Assembly (NCBI RefSeq): GCF_964026555.1
Contig: NZ_OZ032159.1
Coordinates: forward strand, 620,001 to 684,000
Length of the DNA stretch: 64,000 bases
Direction: 5' to 3'
DNA from: Candidatus Tisiphia endosymbiont of Beris chalybata
GTDB taxonomy: Bacteria > Pseudomonadota > Alphaproteobacteria > Rickettsiales > Rickettsiaceae
In this document: piece by piece, positions 47,699 to 55,226 of the stretch
How the letters are laid out: the number at the start of each line of letters is the position of its first letter
Numbering within the stretch: the first letter of the stretch is position 1
Translations under genes and position numbers: made by a program
Notes under the pieces: model-generated
The model's input: the letters and a program-made list of their open reading frames with translations, nothing else
Database searches by the model: none
What the model was told of the DNA's origin: nothing

Positions 47699-48919
47699 CA
47701 GGGCTGCCTCATATAAAAAATTATATAAGTAATATTGAATAAAAATTATTATAGTAGTGGTTACAAATAAGTGAGTGGTAACCATGAGAGAAGAAGAATT
47801 ACGAGAAAGTTTTGAAGACTTTATTAATGGAATAAATGATCATAGAGTTGATAGGAATAAGCTTCATAGTGTGGAGGAGATTTTATTTTTGACTTTAACT
47901 GCAATTATTTGTGGAGCAGAAGGTTGGCGAGATATTGAACGATTTGGCAGGTTAAAATTAGAATTTTTACGTACGGTGTTTCCATATGCTAATGGAATTC
48001 CTTCTGACGATACGTTACGACGTTTTTTTCGAGTACTTGATCCTAAAACATTCAGCACATGCTTTACCGTTTGGGCAAGTAGCTTAAAACTTCCAAGTAG
48101 CACACATATAGCTATAGATGGGAAAGTGTCTCGTCATACATTCGATGGTGATAAGAATCCATTACATATGGTATCAGCTTTTGCTAGTGAATGTCGAACA
48201 GTGTTAGCACAAGAGAAAGTATCTGATAAAAGTAATGAAATTACAGCAATACCTAAATTACTTGGTATTCTAGACATAAAAGGAGCTATTGTTACCATTG
48301 ATGCTATGGGCTGTCAAAGAGAGATTGCCCAAGCAATTATCGATAAAGAAGCAGATTACATATTATCATTAAAAGGTAATCAAGGAAATTTACACCAAGA
48401 TATTAAGTTAGTATTTGCAGATAAAGAGTTGCTGAATGAATTGTCAGTTGATATCAATCAAACAACTGACGGAAGTGAGCATGGACGTATTGAAGAACGG
48501 ATTTATCGAGCTGTTACTATGCCACAAGAATTACAGGAGCAACATAATTGGCCGGAGCTTAAGACAATTATAGAGGTTATAAGTAAACGAGAAATAAAAG
48601 GAGTTTTATCTGAAGAAACAAGATATTACATTAGCTCTTTAGAGCAAGAAGCAGTAAAAATCGGTATGGCAATCCGATCTCATTGGGCTATTGAGAATAG
48701 TGTGCACTGGATTTTGGATGTTAGTTTTAGAGATGATGATTCACGTATTAGAAAAGGTAATGCTCCTCAAAATATAGCTATTATTAAACACATGGCATTG
48801 AATGTATTACAGAAGGCTAAGCAAAAAAGGGATTCTATCAAGCAGCTTAGAAAAGCAGCTGGTTGGGATAATAATCAACTACTCACTATCTTACAGTATA
48901 TTTAAGTGCGGCAGCCCTG
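47699..48919 (+). mobile_element. ISAs1-family IS, copy 1 (complete)
   Basis: A 1221-base element with inverted ends CAGGGCTGCC/GGCAGCCCTG. Its right end fuses directly to the traG fragment: the terminal GCAGCCCTG also reads in the TraG frame. Confidence 0.9.
47784..48905 (+). CDS. ISAs1-family transposase (copy 1)
   Basis: A 373-residue DDE transposase: HSVEEILFLTLTAIICGAEGW, IAIDGKVSRHTFDG, GAIVTIDAMGCQREIA, DYILSLKGNQ and RSHWAIENSVHWILDVSFRDDDSRIRKGN. The protein is identical to copy 2 except at the C-terminus (QYI), indicating recent duplication. The ATG at 47784 is preferred over GTG 47775. Confidence 0.95.
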   Translation: MREEELRESFEDFINGINDHRVDRNKLHSVEEILFLTLTAIICGAEGWRDIERFGRLKLEFLRTVFPYANGIPSDDTLRRFFRVLDPKTFSTCFTVWASSLKLPSSTHIAIDGKVSRHTFDGDKNPLHMVSAFASECRTVLAQEKVSDKSNEITAIPKLLGILDIKGAIVTIDAMGCQREIAQAIIDKEADYILSLKGNQGNLHQDIKLVFADKELLNELSVDINQTTDGSEHGRIEERIYRAVTMPQELQEQHNWPELKTIIEVISKREIKGVLSEETRYYISSLEQEAVKIGMAIRSHWAIENSVHWILDVSFRDDDSRIRKGNAPQNIAIIKHMALNVLQKAKQKRDSIKQLRKAAGWDNNQLLTILQYI

Positions 48920-50179
48920 CAGTTTATTACTGAATCTGTTGACTCGCTGGTAACTAATTTTCGTTCCTCTCAGCTTTGGTCAGATAGTCTTCAAAGCCAG
49001 TTTATGACTGCGCAAAGTAAAATGGGGTCATTAACTAATAGATCGAGTGAACTTAATTCTCAAGAACAAAGACAATCCGAGAGTCTGACCTTAAAATGGG
49101 CCCAAAGTGATTCAATGATTAAAGGTTTTTCATTTAGTGAAAATCAAGCGATCAAAGAATCTATTTTACAAGGGCAATCTCTTAACGAAAATTACGGTAG
49201 TAGTGAAAGAAAAGAAACCTCTACTAGTACTAATGCAAGTTTAGGGTTAAATTTAGGAGTTGTTAATGCAGGTGGAGGAGTAGGTGCTAATAATAGTAAA
49301 ACTGAAGCCTATGATACATCAGCAAGCAAACAAAAAGCCTATAATGATGCTTTAGAAAAAGTAAAATCAGCTCAAAGAGATAATCGGATTAGTACTAGCA
49401 ATGATGAAGTTAGATCATTAGGCCAAGATTTAATTAGTACCTGGAATGAACAACAATCAGTTAGTAGAGAAATAGCTAAAACAACGCAAACAATGCAACA
49501 ATTATCCAACCAAAGAAACTATGTTGAGAGTAACTCCGCTACTATTGACCGCAACATGAATGAACCAGTTTTACAAGCAATTATTGCTCGAAATATCCCA
49601 GGAGTAACCAGCAAGGAACAAGCAGCTAGATGGGCAAGCCACCACAGTCATGAAGCTATGAACATAGCACAAGAAGTAGTTGGTATAAATAAACCATTAC
49701 CCCAAAGTAATTGGAACGATAGTCACCCTCAAGTTAAAGATCTACAGTCAATTGATTCTATCATTAACAATACACCAATGACAACACAAGAGGACCTGAA
49801 AACCAACTATCTAGAATCAAATAATAGATTACAAGAGCAAGCTACTGTGACAGATAGCACAGGTGCATCAAAAGCATTAGCCGAATCAGTAAAATCTGAT
49901 TTAAATAAAGGCAAAAAATTGTATAGTCAAAATGTAGATGAAATACTTGACAATCAATTGTCCAGCTCAGAAAGAGAGAAAGCAGTAGATCTTGAAATTA
50001 CGACTGTTGATATCAAGGATGATAGTAACAAATTAAAAGAGCAATTTGATCAAACCAGCAATTCAACAATTGTTAGAACTGCGGGACGAGTAGTGGATAA
50101 TATGAGGTTAAATACAGATGCTATCAAAAAGCAAAATATTACTTTGCCTTTAAGCAATAACAAGGATAATAAAAATTAA
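48920..50179 (+). pseudogene. traG: Conjugative transfer protein TraG, C-terminal fragment
   Basis: The frame is open from the IS end (QFITESVDSLVTNFRSSQLW...) to 50179; an internal ATG is at 49004. It resembles the F-type TraG C-terminal periplasmic domain (mating-pair stabilisation) of Rickettsiales RAGE elements: SLTNRSSELNSQEQRQSESL, GLNLGVVNAGGGVGANNSKT and IIARNIPGVTSKEQAARWAS. The N-terminal membrane half is absent and is not found on the other side of the IS, so the gene is truncated by IS-mediated rearrangement. A short product from 49004 would lack the membrane anchor. Confidence 0.75.
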
Positions 50180-50203
50180 TATTTTAAAAATAAAAAGTAA
50201 TTT

Positions 50204-50977
50204 ATGAGTATGATAAAAAAGTTAGTTGTAACTATCCTGTCATTGCTATTATTTAATATAACAATTGTAACCGCCAAAGAATCTTTAAACCAAGAGGTTA
50301 CTAACAAACATAGACTGCAACAAAATATCCAAGATCAGGATTTAACTAACGATTCTGATCTCACTGCTGCAAAATCCTATTATGATAAAGGAATAGCTTT
50401 TAAAAGATTTAAAAAATATCAAGATGCCATAGAAAATTTTGACCTAGCCATTAAACATAAACATGATTATGCAGAAAGCTACTTGGAAAGAGGATGTTGT
50501 TTATTACACTTAGAAAAATATCAAAAAGCTATAGAGAATTTTGATCTCGCTATTAAATATCAACCTAATTATGTGGAAAGCTATTTAGAAAAAGGACATG
50601 CTTTATCAGAATTAGGAAAACAACATGCAGCTATAGAAAATTATAACATAGCTATAAAATACCAACCTGATTATTCAAATGCCTATCACAACAAGGGAGT
50701 AGCTTTTGAAAGGTTAGGGCAATATCAAGAAGCTATAGAAAATTATAATTTAGCAATTAAATACCAACCTAATGATGCACCGACATATTATAACAAGGGT
50801 ATATCTTTAATAAAGTTAGGAAGATACCAAGAAGCTATAGAAAATTTTGACCTGGCTATACAATACAAACCTGAACTTACTGAAAGTTATCAAGAAAAAG
50901 GTCAAGTATTACAAAAACTTGGAAAATCTAAGGACGCTACAGAATTATTTAATAAAGCTAAATCGTTGTCAAAGTAA
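50204..50977 (+). CDS. Secreted TPR-repeat protein
   Basis: A 257-residue protein with a signal peptide (LVVTILSLLLFNITIVTA) and five or six tetratricopeptide repeats (KYQDAIENFDLAIKHKHDYA, QEAIENYNLAIKYQPNDAPT and similar), nearly identical to one another. TPR arrays bind proteins. It starts 24 bases after the TraG fragment, and TPR proteins often accompany RAGE transfer genes in Rickettsiales, so it is probably cargo of the same element. Ligand unknown. Confidence 0.8.
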   Translation: MSMIKKLVVTILSLLLFNITIVTAKESLNQEVTNKHRLQQNIQDQDLTNDSDLTAAKSYYDKGIAFKRFKKYQDAIENFDLAIKHKHDYAESYLERGCCLLHLEKYQKAIENFDLAIKYQPNYVESYLEKGHALSELGKQHAAIENYNIAIKYQPDYSNAYHNKGVAFERLGQYQEAIENYNLAIKYQPNDAPTYYNKGISLIKLGRYQEAIENFDLAIQYKPELTESYQEKGQVLQKLGKSKDATELFNKAKSLSK

Positions 50978-51045
50978 ATTTTTTATCTACTAATAGATTA
51001 ACCGCGCGTGTAGCCTTAAGAAAATGGCTAAAATCGCTATAATAA

Positions 51046-51140
51046 CGCCATGTTCGACTTTTTTTTAAGATTGACAAAAGAATAGGATAGCCTAATAAGG
51101 TCATAGTTCAATTATCGAGAAAGAAGCTATGACCCTAGAA
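51046..51140 (+). mobile_element. Left-end fragment of IS982-type element B
   Basis: The 95 bases from CGCCATGTTCGACTTTTTTT to CTATGACCCTAGAA match the left end of the complete copy at 52105-52199 with one difference. Sequence then switches to the IS982-type element A. It is the remnant of a second copy. Confidence 0.85.
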
Positions 51141-51143
51141 ACG

Positions 51144-52034
51144 TTAATTCTGGATAAGAGAGTTATGAATATATAGATTAAAGTCAAGTTTTGTGGAAGG
51201 TTTAGTTTTTTTTAGAGAATAAGCAACTAGGGTAGAAAGAATATGAACAAAAGCATTAATAGGAGATCTATGTCTTGTATGTTCAAGATTCATTTTATTT
51301 TTTAAAAAATCAAAAACTGTTTCAATTAAGTTTCGTTTTCGAAGCAAGATTTTTTCCTTTAAATCCATTAATTTATTCGCCATATTTTTCTTAATTCCAT
51401 GAATCATTTTTAAGCCTCTTTCATATAAATTTAAAAACAAATTTTGCTTGATATATCCCTTGTCAGCGGCCATAATGCCAGTTAATCCTTTAGTTAATTG
51501 CGCTACCGGAACTCTATCATCTACATTACCATTAGTCACTTTTAATGCCATAATTTCTCCTTGGTTATTAATTATTAAATGTAATTTAAAGCCATAAAAA
51601 TATCCCATAGAGGATTTACTATGTTTGGCTAATCCTTTAAAAACTTTATTACTATAGCGTCGTTTATTGTGACAAGCTTTAATTGTTGTAGAGTCAATAA
51701 AATAAATACCTGTTTCTTGCCCAAATAATAAATGAATCAACATATTTAAGGGCATGAATAATCGCGGCATTAAAGCAACAAATCTGTTATAGCTTAGGGC
51801 GCTAGGGAAGTCGTTCTTATGTAAATATTCGACGTAAGTTTTATAGAAAAATTTAAAGTTCTTAGCATGCGATGTATGAAACATAATTATTATTGTTAAC
51901 ATTTCGCTTAAACTCATATTACAAGCGCGATCTCTCTGCTTATTGGATGGTAATAATTTGCTCTTTTCATATTCAAGATAAATTTTACAAAAATCATCTA
52001 TAAAACTATATAATTCTGTGATATCTTTCTTCAT
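51144..52034 (-). CDS. IS982-family transposase (element A)
   Basis: A 296-residue transposase: MSLSEMLTIIIMFHTSHAKN, GIYFIDSTTIKACHNKRR, GYFYGFKLHLIINNQGEIMA and GIMAADKGYIKQNL with RNLIETVFDFLKNKMNLEHT. It appears intact. The IS ends are not resolved; a small hairpin CCTACAGT/ACTGTAGG lies just upstream of the start (about 52034-52080). Confidence 0.88.
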   Translation of the reverse strand: MKKDITELYSFIDDFCKIYLEYEKSKLLPSNKQRDRACNMSLSEMLTIIIMFHTSHAKNFKFFYKTYVEYLHKNDFPSALSYNRFVALMPRLFMPLNMLIHLLFGQETGIYFIDSTTIKACHNKRRYSNKVFKGLAKHSKSSMGYFYGFKLHLIINNQGEIMALKVTNGNVDDRVPVAQLTKGLTGIMAADKGYIKQNLFLNLYERGLKMIHGIKKNMANKLMDLKEKILLRKRNLIETVFDFLKNKMNLEHTRHRSPINAFVHILSTLVAYSLKKTKPSTKLDFNLYIHNSLIQN

Positions 52035-52104
52035 GCCTACAGTTTGTTTTTTTGTTCAAAAACTTCAATACTGTAGGTTGCCTCCCTTGGCAATCCTTAT
52101 TATA

Positions 52105-53091
52105 CGCCATGTTCGACTTTTTTTTAAGATTGACAAAAGAATAGGATAGACTAATAAGGTCATAGTTCAATTATCGAGAAAGAAGCTATGACCCTAGAAG
52201 AGTTTATCATTACTGTGTATTGTTTCATAGAAGAAAAAATGACTATAATAACCAAAAATATCAAAGTAAGGAAAGCAGGATTTCCACCTTGCTTAAGTGA
52301 CGTGGAAGCATTAACAATGGAAGTGGTGGGAGAATTTATCGGTTTGCACCAAGACAAGCAGATATGGGAATATTTTAAACGTCATTTTCAAGAATGGTTT
52401 CCCAATCTAAAGAGTAGACCGTCTTATGTGAAGCAATGTAGCGGTCTTTTATCTATTAAGAACATGCTGCTTGCCGACTTGTTTAAGAGTGCAAGCAAAT
52501 CAGATCTGCATATGATAGATGGGGTACCGATTCCTGTAATAAATTTGGCCCGAGCAACGAGAGGGCGATGTTTTAAGGAATACGCTGACTATGGGTACTG
52601 CGCTTCGAAAGATAGCTATTATTACGGTTTTCTAGGACACGTATTAATTAATGAAGAAGGTCGAATAGCTGGATTCATGATAACTCCTGCTAATGGGTCT
52701 GAACGTGAAGCTCTGCAAGTAATGTCTCCTAATATTAGTGGCATGGTACTGGGCGATAAAGGCTATCTTGGTCAGGATTTAAAAGATGAGTTGGCCACCA
52801 AAAACATTGATTTACAAACACCTTTAAAAAAGAATATGAAGGATAATAGATCCAAGAATTTCCTTAAATGGATTACTGCTACTCGTCGTTTAATTGAAAC
52901 TGTTATTGGTCAGCTTACAGAACGTTTTGCTATTAATGCTATCAGAGTTAAGAGTTACTGGCATCTACAATCTCGCATCGCTAGAAAATTACTTGCTCAT
53001 ACTATTGCTACATTTTTGACAAAGTCTTTAAAACTTGTGCCAACACAACTCGAAAAATTAGTTACCTGCTAAAAAAAAGTCGAACATGGCG
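52105..53091 (+). mobile_element. IS982-type element B (complete)
   Basis: A 987-base element with 20-base inverted ends starting CGCCATGTTCGACTTTTTTT. Its right end abuts the truncated inner end of ISAs1 copy 2. TTGACA in the left end (near 52130) probably belongs to its own promoter. Confidence 0.88.
52188..53072 (+). CDS. IS982-family transposase (element B)
   Basis: A 294-residue transposase: FITVYCFIEEKM, PPCLSDVEALTMEVVGEFIG, IDGVPIPVINLARATRGRCF, YGYCASKDSYYYGF and GDKGYLGQDLKDEL with TPLKKNMKDNR. It is distinct from element A at the protein level. Confidence 0.92.
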   Translation: MTLEEFIITVYCFIEEKMTIITKNIKVRKAGFPPCLSDVEALTMEVVGEFIGLHQDKQIWEYFKRHFQEWFPNLKSRPSYVKQCSGLLSIKNMLLADLFKSASKSDLHMIDGVPIPVINLARATRGRCFKEYADYGYCASKDSYYYGFLGHVLINEEGRIAGFMITPANGSEREALQVMSPNISGMVLGDKGYLGQDLKDELATKNIDLQTPLKKNMKDNRSKNFLKWITATRRLIETVIGQLTERFAINAIRVKSYWHLQSRIARKLLAHTIATFLTKSLKLVPTQLEKLVTC

Positions 53092-54202
53092 TTAAGATAG
53101 TGAGTAGTTGATTATTATCCCAACCAGCTGCTTTTCTAAGCTGCTTGATAGAATCCCTTTTTTGCTTAGCCTTCTGTAATACATTCAATGCCATGTGTTT
53201 AATAATAGCTATATTTTGAGGAGCATTACCTTTTCTAATACGTGAATCATCATCTCTAAAACTAACATCCAAAATCCAGTGCACACTATTCTCAATAGCC
53301 CAATGAGATCGGATTGCCATACCGATTTTTACTGCTTCTTGCTCTAAAGAGCTAATGTAATATCTTGTTTCTTCAGATAAAACTCCTTTTATTTCTCGTT
53401 TACTTATAACCTCTATAATTGTCTTAAGCTCCGGCCAATTATGTTGCTCCTGTAATTCTTGTGGCATAGTAACAGCTCGATAAATCCGTTCTTCAATACG
53501 TCCATGCTCACTTCCGTCAGTTGTTTGATTGATATCAACTGACAATTCATTCAGCAACTCTTTATCTGCAAATACTAACTTAATATCTTGGTGTAAATTT
53601 CCTTGATTACCTTTTAATGATAGTATGTAATCTGCTTCTTTATCGATAATTGCTTGGGCAATCTCTCTTTGACAGCCCATAGCATCAATGGTAACAATAG
53701 CTCCTTTTATGTCTAGAATACCAAGTAATTTAGGTATTGCTGTAATTTCATTACTTTTATCAGATACTTTCTCTTGTGCTAACACTGTTCGACATTCACT
53801 AGCAAAAGCTGATACCATATGTAATGGATTCTTATCACCATCGAATGTATGACGAGACACTTTCCCATCTATAGCTATATGTGTGCTACTTGGAAGTTTT
53901 AAGCTACTTGCCCAAACGGTAAAGCATGTGCTGAATGTTTTAGGATCAAGTACTCGAAAAAAACGTCGTAACGTATCGTCAGAAGGAATTCCATTAGCAT
54001 ATGGAAACACCGTACGTAAAAATTCTAATTTTAACCTGCCAAATCGTTCAATATCTCGCCAACCTTCTGCTCCACAAATAATTGCAGTTAAAGTCAAAAA
54101 TAAAATCTCCTCCACACTATGAAGCTTATTCCTATCAACTCTATGATCATTTATTCCATTAATAAAGTCTTCAAAACTTTCTCGTAATTCTTCTTCTCTC
54201 AT
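53069..54202 (-). CDS. ISAs1-family transposase (copy 2)
   Basis: Identical to copy 1 through LLTIL, after which the last residues (TPCSTFF) come from the end of element B. The catalytic residues are intact, so this transposase may still be active. Confidence 0.93.
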   Translation of the reverse strand: MREEELRESFEDFINGINDHRVDRNKLHSVEEILFLTLTAIICGAEGWRDIERFGRLKLEFLRTVFPYANGIPSDDTLRRFFRVLDPKTFSTCFTVWASSLKLPSSTHIAIDGKVSRHTFDGDKNPLHMVSAFASECRTVLAQEKVSDKSNEITAIPKLLGILDIKGAIVTIDAMGCQREIAQAIIDKEADYILSLKGNQGNLHQDIKLVFADKELLNELSVDINQTTDGSEHGRIEERIYRAVTMPQELQEQHNWPELKTIIEVISKREIKGVLSEETRYYISSLEQEAVKIGMAIRSHWAIENSVHWILDVSFRDDDSRIRKGNAPQNIAIIKHMALNVLQKAKQKRDSIKQLRKAAGWDNNQLLTILTPCSTFF

Positions 54203-54287
54203 GGTTACCACTCACTTATTTGTAACCACTACTATAATAATTTTTATTCAATATTACTTATATAATTTTTTATATGAGGCAGCCCTG
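53092..54287 (-). mobile_element. ISAs1-family IS, copy 2 (inner end truncated)
   Basis: Inverted relative to copy 1. The outer end is complete (GGCAGCCCTG ... to 54287), but the inner end stops after CTACTCACTATCTTA, about 30 bases short of the end in copy 1, where IS982 element B begins. Confidence 0.9.
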
Positions 54288-54297
54288 TCAATAATCC
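54288..54297 (+). repeat. Target-site duplication, right copy
   Basis: TCAATAATCC, identical to 47689-47698. It lies five bases before the hemC stop. Confidence 0.9.
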
Positions 54298-54301
54298 CTT
54301 A

Positions 54302-55201
54302 TTATTTTAAAGAACTAAGCATTATTTTTGCCGCCTTTATTCCAGTATTTTTATAATTTTTTAGGCTGGAAATTTCGTTATGGAAGGCTATTCTACTGCC
54401 CTCTATGTTAGCTAGCATAAATTCTGTATAAATTCTGCCGTTAAGGTATTGCGAATAAGCAGCGACTGGTGTTTGACAGCTTGCATCTAAATATTGTAGA
54501 AATGCTCTGCCTATTTGCATTAAGTACCAAGTATCCAGATGGTTAATTTTATTACAAATTTCCTGCAGCTCATGATCATTTTTCCTAATTTCTATTGCAA
54601 TAATTCCTTGCCCTACCGATGGCAGCATTTTGCTAGTATCAATTAAGTGACAATATTGTTTATTAAATAGCCCTAATCTTTTTAATCCACTATAAGCTAA
54701 AATTGTTGCATCAACCTCGTCTTGCAGTAATTTCTTAACTCTAGTATCAACATTTCCTCTAAAAGTTACAATCTCTAGATCCGGCCGTTTATCATGCATC
54801 AGAATTTTGCGGCGTACTGAAGAGGTCCCTACCCTGCTATTAAACGGTAAGTCTTCTATACATTTATAATGTTTACAAATCAAAACATCGCGCGCATCTT
54901 CTTGCTCTAGCACGGCCGATATCATTAATTCGGGAGGTAGATTACAGGGCACATCTTTTAGAGAATGGACCGCTAAATCGATCTCCCCTTTGATCAGAGC
55001 TATTTCTATTTCTTTTAAAAATAAAGCCTTACCTCCTATATCATAAAGGTTCCTATCCTTAATTAAATCGCCGGTAGTGATGATTGGAATTATCGTGTAG
55101 TTTACCTCAGGATAATGCGTTTTAAGTTGCTCAATCACTAAATTTGTTTGGATTAAAGCCAGCGGGCTTTTCCGCGTCCCTATCCTTATTATTTTGTTCA
55201 T
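54302..55201 (-). CDS. hemC: Hydroxymethylbilane synthase (porphobilinogen deaminase)
   Basis: A 299-residue HemC for heme synthesis. It has [61 protein letters not shown] and [14 protein letters not shown]. The dipyrromethane cofactor cysteine is in [13 protein letters not shown]. The composite transposon inserted just beyond its stop codon, leaving the coding sequence intact. Confidence 0.95.
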   Translation of the reverse strand: MNKIIRIGTRKSPLALIQTNLVIEQLKTHYPEVNYTIIPIITTGDLIKDRNLYDIGGKALFLKEIEIALIKGEIDLAVHSLKDVPCNLPPELMISAVLEQEDARDVLICKHYKCIEDLPFNSRVGTSSVRRKILMHDKRPDLEIVTFRGNVDTRVKKLLQDEVDATILAYSGLKRLGLFNKQYCHLIDTSKMLPSVGQGIIAIEIRKNDHELQEICNKINHLDTWYLMQIGRAFLQYLDASCQTPVAAYSQYLNGRIYTEFMLANIEGSRIAFHNEISSLKNYKNTGIKAAKIMLSSLK

Positions 55202-55226
55202 AACAAATAATTCTTCTTAACTAATA

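Larger units (their letters stand above)
47699..54287. mobile_element. Composite transposon bounded by inverted ISAs1-family copies
   Basis: Two copies of an ISAs1-family IS in opposite orientation form the ends (CAGGGCTGCC at both outer ends), and the whole block is flanked by a 10-bp direct repeat TCAATAATCC. ISAs1 elements make duplications of about this size. The cargo is a TraG fragment, a TPR protein and two IS982-type elements. The block sits between tlc and hemC, which would otherwise be neighbours. Confidence 0.85.
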
